From Trichopria drosophilae (taxonomy: Eukaryota; Arthropoda; Insecta; Hymenoptera; Diapriidae): DNA of 64,000 nt. Made by a program: the position numbers and the translations under genes. Positions 33,628 through 42,914 of this stretch are shown piece by piece. Location: NCBI GenBank assembly GCA_030407085.1, contig CM059585.1:9169001-9233000 (forward strand). Reading direction: 5' to 3'. The notes under the pieces are model-generated. The model did no database searches. It was given only the letters and a program-made list of their open reading frames with translations, and had not been told where the DNA came from. The stretch's first letter is position 1. Every line of letters starts with the position of its first letter.

Positions 33628-33700
33628 GTTTTTAATTATTGACTTCTGAAGAGGGACCCGAGAGGTCGGAAACTTTAAGTCTTTTAAAGTTAATTTTTAT
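33628..33700 (+). ncRNA. Hammerhead-ribozyme-like motif, copy 3 (best core)
   Basis: Plus strand: CTGAAGA (33646-33652), stem II GGACC/GGTCG around CGAGA (last pair lost), GAAAC (33669-33673), short loop and GTC (33679-33681). Stem I can form between TTGACTT (33639-33645) and AAAGTTAA (33686-33693). Hammerheads of this short-stem-III kind are known from Penelope-like terminal repeats. Confidence 0.55.
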
Positions 33701-33959
33701 TTTTTTGTATATATTTTTTAAAGAGTTTTAAGTTTTATATATAATTTAAAAAAATTTATGTTTTCAATTTTAAAAAGTGATAGTGTCTTTAAATTCATGA
33801 AGAAGGAAGAAAGAAGCAATTTTTTTTTTTCAAATGATAGGCAGAGCCCATAAAATTTATATTTATTGAAAAAATTAGACATAATAGTGAGAACTATCAA
33901 AAATATACATATAATATTAAAACAGTTATATACTATATATAGAAATAATTCATTCAATT

Positions 33960-35960
33960 TCGAGATTTCTTATTTTTTATCTTTTATCTTTCTTTTTAAC
34001 ACTTTTTTCTCAACACTAAGAGTTTTTAACTCATTTGGTAACTGATTGTAGTACTTGGTTGCAAAATATTCGTAGCTTCTTTGTCCAATTGTTGTGGTAT
34101 GACGAGGAAGAGAGATACTTTTAAATCTTGTATTACGTACATTTTGTTGAAATTCGTTCTTGAGGCTATTATTGGTAGGCTATCGCATTAACCACAAAAA
34201 CCTGTCTTATTCCTATGGGTTTGAAAGGATCTCTATCACTAATTCCTATTATCTTGAGTATTGATTTTTGTAATCTTTCCAATTGATCTATAGCAGTTTT
34301 AACCCATTAACGTCAAGAAGGACACTTTTTTCGCTTCAATTTCAATAAAGAATTTCATATGAAAATCCAATTTGAAATAAATTGAAATGTACATGTCTTA
34401 CTATTTTCGTGGTCGCTCTTTTCAATGTTGTTGTCAAAATTGAGCTATCTTAATTAGATAATTAAATATGGCGATTTAAATGTCAAAATAACCCGAAAAA
34501 TCGAGTGTTCTTTTTTATAAAACCTTTTTTTATCATCGAAAGAATATTTGTCGTCAGAAAATTTCTTCATTAAACTTGGACCCAATTGTTACAGTATTAA
34601 GATAAATTTTTTTAATATTTAAAAACTAACATGGTGATCACAAAATGGCGACTCCAATGACAAATTTCTAATTAAAACTTAACAATAGTTTTTCTTGAAA
34701 ACTATAGAAAACATTTTCTGAGAATAAATACGTTTTAGAATGAGTCAAAAAATGTTCTCAAATTTTTCCAGAATATATTGTTAAAATTTTTTATTTTTCA
34801 AAAATTCAAAATTTTTAAAAAAGTTGTCCAAAAAATCTGAAAAAATTTGATAGTATTCTTTGACCAATTCGAAGACATTTTTGTTCTAAGGAAATTTTTT
34901 GTAAAATCTACAGTTTTCAAGAAAAAAAATTACTAGTCTTGAAATCTAGAAAAGTTTAATAACTTTTTTTTTCTTGAAAACTGTAGACTTTAGAAAAAAT
35001 TTCCTTAGAACAAAAATGTCTTGGAATTGGTCAAAGAATACTCTCAAATTTTTTCAGATTTTTTGGACGACTTTTTTAAAAATTTCAATTTTTTGAATAT
35101 TCGAAAAATAAAAAATTGTAACAATACATTCTGAAAAAATTTGAGAGGATTTTTTGACTCATTCTAAAACGTATTTATTCTTAGAAAATTTTTTCTGAAG
35201 TCTATAGTTTTCAAGAAAAACTATTGTTAAGTTTTAATTAGAAATTTGTCATTGGAGTCGCCATTTTGTGATCACCATGTTAGTTTTTAAATATTTAAAA
35301 AATTTGTCTTGATACTGTAACTATTGGGTCCACATTTAATGAAGAAATTTTCTGACGACAAATATTCTTTCGAGGATAAAAAAAGGTTTTATAAAAAAGA
35401 ATACTCGATTTTTTGGGTTATTTTGACATTTAAATCGCCATATTTAATTATCTCATTAAGATAGCTCAATTTTGACAACAGCATTGAAAAGAGCGACCTC
35501 GAAAATAGTAAGACATCTACCTTTCAATTTATTTGAACTTGGATTTTCATATGAAATTCTTTATTGAAATTGAAGCAAAAAAAGTGTCCTACTTGACGTT
35601 AATGGGTTAAATAGCCCACCCCATCCAATTATTCCATAAACTGCAATGCTGTGAAAAATGCCGTAATATAATTGTGTTAACTGCTTTTTTGATAAGATTT
35701 TCTTCAGTCTGTAGAATACGTATACTAAATATTTGGTCCTTTTAACAATATCAGCAACATGTGCATTCCATTTTAAATTATAATCATAAGTCAAACCAAG
35801 ATATTTTGTGGCGCAGACTCTTTTCAATTTTTGACCATTAATCATTACTTCAAAATCCTAGTCGCAATAATTTCCAAAAGTGACCACCGATTTGTCAATG
35901 TTTAGCCTCAAATTGTTTTTGTACAACCATGAGTAAATGACGTTTAACTTATTAACTGAA
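33960..35960 (-). mobile_element. Jockey-like LINE reverse transcriptase fragment split by a foldback
   Basis: Minus strand, from 35960: NVIYSWLYKNNLRLNIDKS, one stop, then MINGQKLKRVCATKYLGLTY, LYYGIFHSIAVYGIIGWGG and on to 35611. After the insertion at 34303-35606 it resumes at about 34302: TAIDQLERLQKSILKIIG, then a frame change and RSYEYFATKYYNQLPNELKT to about 34010. This is the thumb and C-terminal part of a Jockey/CR1-type RT. It is 5' truncated, with no catalytic YxDD left. Confidence 0.75.
34303..35606. mobile_element. TTAA-flanked foldback (CCCATTAACGTC ends) inside the LINE
   Basis: TTAA flanks at 34299-34302 and 35607-35610. Ends CCCATTAACGTCAAGAAGGA and its complement. The arms of more than 550 bp are nearly perfect (ACAAAATGGCGACTCC, AAATATGGCGATTTAAATGT) and meet at about 34950. 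Removing it plus one TTAA rejoins the LINE frame. The centre shares TTGGTCAAAGAATA with 3422-5859. Confidence 0.9.
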
Positions 35961-36720
35961 TAATATTTTATTAACGTTCAAATCAAAGCAATTATGTACA
36001 TCGATGCACATTGACCATAACCTTAATTTGATTTGTTCGTTTATTGTTTCGTTTATTCCGGAATACTGTGAGGTAAGAAACGTTTTTACAAATAAAAGTT
36101 AAAAGAAAATGTAACATAATATTGAAATAGTTCAATACAATTGACGGGGAAAGAAAATGGATCATTGAAACATAAAACGCAGTTGAATCTTTGAAACTAT
36201 TGTTAGTTTACAGGATCGTAATCAACTTACATCGTGTAAGTCGACTTTTCAATTTCAATGTCGTCATTTTTAAAACTGCGACAAACCAAAGTTTTGTTAT
36301 TTTAATTATATAATTATGTATTTTTTTTATGTACATTGATAATAAATATGTTTCAGTTTGTCGCAGTTTTGAAAATGACAACATTCTTTTAATCGTCACA
36401 AGATTAACTTTATTGGTATTAAATTTTTTGTTTACATTACCAAATTCATGGCACAATGCTTCACAAATATCTTGAATTTGTATGAGATACTTTCTTATTT
36501 TGTTGCAATTTTATCTCAAATATTTTTCATACAAAAAAAGTTAACAAAACAAACAAAAATTCCGTTATGAACATTTACTTAACGAATTCTAACAAATCGA
36601 AAATAAAATAAAGAATCTGGAATAAACATTTAATTAAAGAAACGAAAAACAATACATTAAAAATGCAAAAACAAAATTTTTCGTACCGACAAATTTTTCA
36701 ACACCCGGTTCGCAGCCATC
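35961..36720. other. AT-rich spacer with a short hairpin
   Basis: At 36261-36388 inverted words TCATTTTTAAAACTGCGACA and TGTCGCAGTTTTGAAAATGA enclose about 70 bp. The minus-strand open frame there is its shadow. Nothing else was recognised. Confidence 0.45.
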
Positions 36721-36739
36721 TTGGATTGATCAAAAAAGC

Positions 36740-37099
36740 TCATCGTTGATTGGCTCGTATATGTACATTCCCCTTCCATTACTACGACGCATGCGCAGAG
36801 TATGTTCACCTAAATTTTCAATCACACCTGTAACGCATGTGTGTTAGTCACTGAGTTTTACAGTGTTAAATACGGAGCGGGCTTAACACACACAAGAATA
36901 ACGATTCTCCAATAGCACGATTGAAAATCGGGGGATTTCTCAACTGAGGGGATAGCTGACACATGACGTTTGCAATTCTGCAATCCGCATTATTATTCTA
37001 GCAGCCTCGCACAGTCCCTGACTCGTCACACACGCACTCGGTTCACGCTGGTGAAAAAAATCGTCGATTATCAAAATTTTGGAAAATCATAAAAAGAAG
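36740..37099 (+). promoter_or_regulatory. Candidate promoter and noncoding first exon of Alas
   Basis: A compositionally distinct island (CpG-containing, not repetitive) between A/T-rich flanks. It carries GACGCATGCGCAGAG at about 36787, close to the NRF-1/Ewg palindrome, and TCACTGAGTTTTACAG at about 36849. It ends AAAAAGAAG followed by a consensus-like donor GTACGT at 37100. The next acceptor that suits a 5' UTR is TTTCTTTCAG at 42910, four bases before the Alas ATG. Joining them gives a 5.8 kb first intron. The link is inferred. Confidence 0.4.
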
Positions 37100-37139
37100 G
37101 TACGTTAGAATTTCGATTGATATGGATAATGGTTCTTAG

Positions 37140-37748
37140 AAAATGAAAGGCACTTTCTCTTTCTCCGAAGCTTTTTCTGGCTACTAATTAGTAACCGACG
37201 GTCTGTCACTCTGAGAAATTATGCAACTCGCAGAATGTGCGAAGGACTTTTAGCAGTCTGCATTTTTCGAATGTTTATTTCAGAGTTTGTTGAATTTCGA
37301 TACCTTTCGACAAGTTTTATTTCATTCTTCTACTGTAATGTGTATTAATGTGATTAGCGTTAAGCTCTATGTGTTATCTTAACAATGTACATTTTAAAAA
37401 AATGTTAACGATTGTAAAAACTAAGAAAAAACCTTGAAATTTGCGCAATATCGTAATCGTAATGATTTCTGACATTTCGACTGCAGTTGATTGATTAGAA
37501 TTTGTACTAAAATTTGATAGAAATTACATTTTTGCTTTGTTTTGTTAGTAAAGGATTAACAAAAATTTCGTTAACATGTAATATACAAAATAAGTTTTAA
37601 TTTATATTCCACATCTGTTTGCTTTCTTAATTATTACTCGTAAATGAAAGGAACTTTCTCTTTTCTCGAGACATTATCAGGCCAGGAACTACTCATAACA
37701 GACAGTCTATTAATTCAGGGATATTATGCAATGGAATGAAAGATTTTT
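37140..37748. repeat. Diverged direct duplication downstream of the candidate exon
   Basis: About 110 bp at 37140-37250 (ATGAAAGGCACTTTCTCTTT ... GTCTGTCACT ... ATTATGCAA) recurs at 37643-37748 (ATGAAAGGAACTTTCTCTTT ... ACAGTCTATTAATTCAGG ... ATTATGCAA). The copies are about 500 bp apart. Confidence 0.6.
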
Positions 37749-39940
37749 TTATCATAAAAGTTGATATTGATAATTTAGTGAATTGGAAAACGGAGTATTA
37801 ACTCCAATTCTTTTTTCATGTGTTTTATTTGTGTACATATTAACATTCGGGCGGTTAACATTCGAAATCGTTAAAAAGAACATTTTTATAAGTAGATACA
37901 CATTTATTACACCTTTTTGAACAATTATTCATAATTTTCCGATTATTTAGTTATTAATAATTAATTTTAATGATCTGTAAACATTGAAACGGAAAAACTT
38001 GGTACTTTTTTCATTCTAAAGCTTCCGTATCGAAAACAGTGCAAGATACACTAAAAATGTACTGAAACTTTTTTGTAGAGCACAAAATTTCCTACAAAAA
38101 AGTCACCGAGGGCCCTAGGCTAAAGTTAATAGCTTAGCCACGAACAACGATAATGTGAACGTCAACAAACCATGTGATATTTTGTCATGCGATTAAAAAA
38201 ACATGGCATTTTCTTTTTATTTTGCAAGATTTTTGCAGAAATAGTCATTTTTTGGCCATTTTCTCGTCGGGAATCGATAGAACACACTTCAAGATAGTCG
38301 GAAATGCATTTTCCAAAAGTTAAACAAAATTCGTTTTACGGTAGAAACTGAGCTGGTGTTGACGTACCTGCTTCTCTCATTTTTGGCAAAAAAGGGTTAA
38401 TTTACTAAAGAAATTTATATTATATCGTATAATATTACATTAATGATTTGCCTTTGTTTTTTTCGAAAGTAACAACGTTTAAATGTTTTATAATTTTTAA
38501 CCATTTCGTTGCTAAAGTTACGACTGATATTGTATTTAAATCAATTTTATAGATGAATTATTCTATTTTTTACCAAAAATAATAAGGAAGTTTTTTAAAA
38601 TTCAGAAACCGATTGAATGTAATATGTTAAAATACAAATAAATATTTTCAATAGATAAAATCTTTTATAATTGTCTGATGATAAATTAATTTTTCTAAAT
38701 ATACTTCTGTCTCTATTAATTAAAGTTAACCAAATCCGATAACAAACAAGGACCATAAAAAATTAATTAATGGAACCGAAAGTCTCCAAATAAACATTTC
38801 TTGATTTATTTAAATAATAATCACGGTTCAAAGTAACAACAACAAAAAAATGTTATTTTAATTTAGTACAAATAAATCCTTTTCAATTCATACTTATTTC
38901 CATATTTTATTATTCTTAAATAACAAACAATAGGTAAGAAAAGATAAAATTTAATAGTCAGTACTGAAATAAACAACCTGTAAAATTTATCTCACTACAA
39001 AAAATGTATTTATGTTTACGTTTCTTTTCAGCTATGCTTATGACAATAATACCTAATTTGTTAATGAATGAAATATTTCCAGAGATAAGCATAATCAATT
39101 TTCCGCACATGTGTCAAATATAAATGTCAGTTGATACTTTTTTAAAAACTGCAGACAAAGCATAAACTCTACGGTTTTCATTACTTTTATGGAAACGACG
39201 TGACTCGTAGCTTTTACTGTAATAAAATTAATCCTGTAATTCGTTGAACTCGTAATATATCATTTATCATCCTAAAAAAGTATATTTTTGCAGTCGATGC
39301 ATTAATTTCTTAAGATTTGATGTCTTCAATAAATTAAAATTACTGATATAAATAAATTCTTCTTATCCGTAACTTAGTTTCTTAAGTGAAAAAATTCTTG
39401 TGTGAAGTTAATTTCTTGGATTGACGGAAATAACGAACTCAAATTAATGAAAATCTTCTTTTACATTTCGACTAATTTATTTAGGTCCTCATCGGAAAGT
39501 AACTATTGTAATAAATTAAATAATGATAAATATTACAATTTTTATAAGAAACATTTTAAATTCAAATAACTTTCAGTATATAATTACTTAAAAGATTCTC
39601 TTTACCTTAACTACCATATGGAAATTTATAGATTGAATAAATAATAAAATAATAAAATAAAAATGAGTTTCACATAAACTCAGTAAGGAGTAAAAAATTA
39701 TTTATTTCAAAAATTAGAGAATTATTATTCACCACCGACCTTTTCTTATAACGGAACTATAGACACTGAAAATTATTTGAACTTTTACATTCAAAATATA
39801 CATTTGAGTGAAAATACGTCCAATAGGAGTCAATATAAACAAATTTCGTGATGTAATATGAATGTTATGAAATTTTAATTGTGTGAATGTAACTAACAGA
39901 AAAAAATTTTTTGTTTAAAATTTTATTTGAAATTTTAATA
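37749..39940. other. AT-rich DNA, no gene recognised
   Basis: Likely first intron of Alas if the upstream exon is real. 38080-38400 is less A/T-rich (AGGGCCCTAGGCTAAAG, GCTGGTGTTGACGTACCTGC) and ends GGGTTAA, and may be an old mobile element. No open frame or repeat pair found. Confidence 0.4.
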
Positions 39941-39947
39941 AAATTTA

Positions 39948-40490
39948 TTAATATTTAATAAAAGAAAAATATGTGTTAGGAAGCTGAGATAATTCAAATC
40001 TTATATTAACAGCATTTTTATTACATTTAATAAAATAATTTTCAATATGTTGTCTTTTGTATAAATTATGTTCAGTAGCTAGAATTCTAATATTTTCATA
40101 ATCAAAGTAGTGACCAGTATTAATACTGTGAAGAGTTAAACCAGTATATTTGTTTTCATTTTCCAAAATATTCTTTTTATGTTCTAAAATTCGATTTCTT
40201 AAAAGTCTTCCTCTTTGACCAATATATACTCCTTTACAAGATTTGCATTTGATTTCATAAACTACATAATTCAGTTGAGAAATATTAAGTTTATCTTTAA
40301 ATACCTCCAACATTAATGTTGTAAGATTTGTGGACTATTCTGATTTTTTGATTTGCTAAATTTTTTTAAATTTTATTTGAAATTCCATGAACATAAGGGA
40401 TACTAACTGTTTTTAAAAAAATTATCTTCTTTATGAATATTATTAGAATTATATAGTTTATAAACTCTTTTTTTGATACTATCATTAAGT
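39948..40490 (-). mobile_element. Penelope-like element fragment: RT end plus GIY-YIG endonuclease
   Basis: Minus strand. About 40425-40370 encodes VSIPYVHGISNKI, the thumb motif that follows the RT in Penelope-like elements. After frame breaks, 40313-39948 reads VVYEIKCKSCKGVYIGQRGR, then LLRNRILEHKKNI, HSINTGHYFDYENIRIL and IENYFIKC, a GIY-YIG nuclease with its CxxC knuckle and conserved Arg, His and Glu. The catalytic RT core is missing. Inactive remnant, 121 aa still open. Confidence 0.85.
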
Positions 40491-40847
40491 ACTTAAGATG
40501 TTGTTAAAAATATAATACAATAATAAAATACATTTTTATTTACCATAGTGTAATCTAAAGTAAACAATGAACAGTTTTATTACATTTAAAAAAAACTAAT
40601 ACAATTAGATTTTAAAATTTTTCTATTACGTTTTTTGATATTATTAATTATTACACGAGTTTACTGTTTTATTATTACTTTACGTTTTCTAACATTTAAA
40701 TTGTTATATAAATATAAATATCCTCTATTCCTTTTATATTCTAAGATTACACCTGTACTATGTAATAAAATTGAAGTAAAATTATAATTCTAATACTGTT
40801 AGTAGCACATTAATTGCAAATCAAATATAAATAAATACTTTTACAAA

Positions 40848-42110
40848 TGTACGATGAGTACGAGCCTGTTTAACATATATTTGGCGGATATTGAAGAGGA
40901 GTTGAAGAAAGGAAGTGGAGGAATTAGGGTAGGAAATGATCGGATAAGGTCAATAGAATATGCGGATGATATTGTGTTGCTGGCAAAGGAAGAGGAAGGA
41001 TTAAGGGACATGATAAGGAGAGTAAAAAGATATATGGAAGGAAAAAAGCTCGAATTGAGTGTGGAGAAATCAAAAGTGATGGTTTTTAAAAATAAGGGAC
41101 GGAGAGAGAAGGAAAGATTTTGGTGGTGGGGAAGAGAAAGAATAGAGGAAGTGAAGGAATACAAATATTTAGGGTATGTGGTAACTAGGCATGGAGGGGA
41201 GAAAGAACATGTGAGAGAAAGGGTGAGAAAATCTAGGGTGGCAATGGGATAGGTTATGGAGCTACGGAGAGAGGAAATTTAAAGGGGATGTAAGGTGGAG
41301 GTTAAAACTGTTTGACAGTATAGTGAAAGGGATTTTATTTTATGGAGTGGAGATGTGGGGATACAAAGAATGGAAGGAGGTGGAAGGGCTGCAAGAAAAA
41401 TACCTCAAGTGGATTTTAGGGCTGGAAAGAGTAACACTGGGGTATATAGTGAGAGAAGAGTTGAAAAGAAATAAATTGAGGGTGGAAATGGGATGGAGGG
41501 CGGGAAGGTTTGAGGAAAAACTGGAGAATGGAGGAAGAGGGGAGTTGGGTATGAAATGCATGTTGGAGAAAAGGAAGGATGAAAGAGAGAATAATAGGAG
41601 TGAATGGACAAGAGAGAGTGTTGAGAGGGGGAATTATTTATGGAGAGGAGGTATGAGTGAGGAAGCTTTGAATGAATGGGGAGAGAATAAATGGGACCGT
41701 TTGAGGGAAAGAGATATAGACGTGGATGAACAAGAGAGAGGGGAGAAAGTGAGAACGTCTAGGTCATGTATGAGTTATGAAAGGGTGAGTTGGGTACCAA
41801 CGTATGTACGAATCTGTAAGAGAAATGAGGGGAAAAGATTGGTGAGAATAGCGAGGTGGAGATGCGGGAACGAGGAGAGGGGGAATAGGTACTGGATGGA
41901 GGAGGACGAGATTGTGCGAGAGGGAGAGAGAGGATGTTGAACATCTAAGAAGCAACTGCGAGTATGTGAGAAAGAAAGGAGAAAGAGGTGTGGATGTATT
42001 AAATGAGGATGGTGGGGGAATCGGATGGATGGAGATGATAGAGCTTGTAAGAAGAGAGAGGGAGAGAGAGAGAGTGCAAATGATTAAGTAATTGATATGT
42101 TTTTTTTATT
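40848..42110 (+). mobile_element. 5'-truncated, purine-biased LINE (YADD reverse transcriptase)
   Basis: Starts in the RT at STSLFNIYLADIEEELKKG, then IEYADDIVLLAKEEEG (catalytic YADD), LELSVEKSKVMVF and EYKYLGYVV to about 41250. It continues in another frame (LWSYGERKFKGDVRWRL, FYGVEMWGYKEW). A further shift near 41915 gives EDVEHLRSNCEYV and a stop near 42090. The plus strand is almost free of C (long A/G runs), so the minus strand shows Pro/Ser-rich shadow frames. Clade not assigned. An A/T-rich 3' tail follows to about 42230. Confidence 0.8.
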
Positions 42111-42914
42111 CATGTGTTATTATTGTGTAACCGTGGTAAATGTAATGTGGAATCAAGTTTTGTATAAAGGAAGTCCTATGTAAGCACATTATTGTGAAGG
42201 CATATCTATCTATAAATGTACTATCAACTTATCACTCATATCAAGTATAATTTTTGTTAATTAATCGATACTGCGTTATTTATCTCTATTACAAAAGATA
42301 ATATTGTAAAAAATGTTATCTATAAATTACGATTAATATAAAAGAAATACAAATTTTTAATTACTTTCGTTTAAGTAAAGTGCATTGGAAAACAAACTGT
42401 AATTAACAAAATTGCCAAGTCATGATTTTGTCTCTAATTACAGCGAGTCACTGAACTAAAGATTCACAAACGATGAATTGCATTCCGAGTGATTATCGTT
42501 TAATTCTCATGATAAATTTTAAAATCTTTCAATATAAAAGTAACAAAATAGTCAACGAAAATTAATTAAAATTGACCAATCATCAGTAACTAATAGAAAA
42601 CATGTAAAACGATGTATAGTAAACAATTAAATAATTAAATGTTATATATTTACAATCATAATTTTTCTCAATTCGAAATTACTAACATGACCAGAATATG
42701 TCATCAAAATATTTTATGCATCAGGTATTCGCACAATATGAATTTTTTCTTTGTATTCAAGGAACTTGCGTAATGATTTGACTGAGAATTCGTAATAAGC
42801 ATGTGTAATGCGCCAAGAAAAAGTATTCGGAAATTCAGTAGTAACAATCGACTCGATGACTACGACTTAAGAACAAACCTGAAAATGTATAACTATTTCG
42901 TTTCTTTCAGAAAC
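42111..42914. other. AT-rich flank or intron before the Alas coding start
   Basis: No repeat pair or gene recognised. An in-frame ATG at 42801 would add 38 residues, but a TTTCTTTCAG acceptor at 42901-42910 and the CP motif directly after ATG 42915 favour that shorter start. Confidence 0.45.

Larger units (their letters stand above)
33050..33870. repeat. Triplicated Penelope-type LTR-like repeat (two direct, one inverted)
   Basis: A unit of about 220 bp starting near ATGAATTTAAAGACACTATC and ending in GGACCTCT.GGGTCCCTCTTC occurs at about 33060-33300 and 33420-33615, and in reverse complement at about 33640-33865. A shorter solo of the GGACC end lies at 33330-33400. Two tandem copies plus an inverted one is the usual layout of Penelope-like element terminal repeats, and each copy carries a hammerhead-like motif. 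No ORF of the element adjoins it. Confidence 0.7.

Noticed and set aside
33718..33957. 79-aa minus-strand frame next to the Jockey-like fragment
   Set aside because: Low-complexity Phe/Leu/Lys translation of the Penelope-type repeat, not a continuation of the RT.
40841..41955. Several Pro/Ser-rich minus-strand frames
   Set aside because: They are antisense shadows of the purine-biased LINE on the plus strand.
42801..42914. Upstream in-frame ATG extending Alas by 38 residues
   Set aside because: A strong acceptor (TTTCTTTCAG, to 42910) lies between, and the Cys-Pro motif begins at residue 3 after ATG 42915, matching the usual N-terminus of the family.
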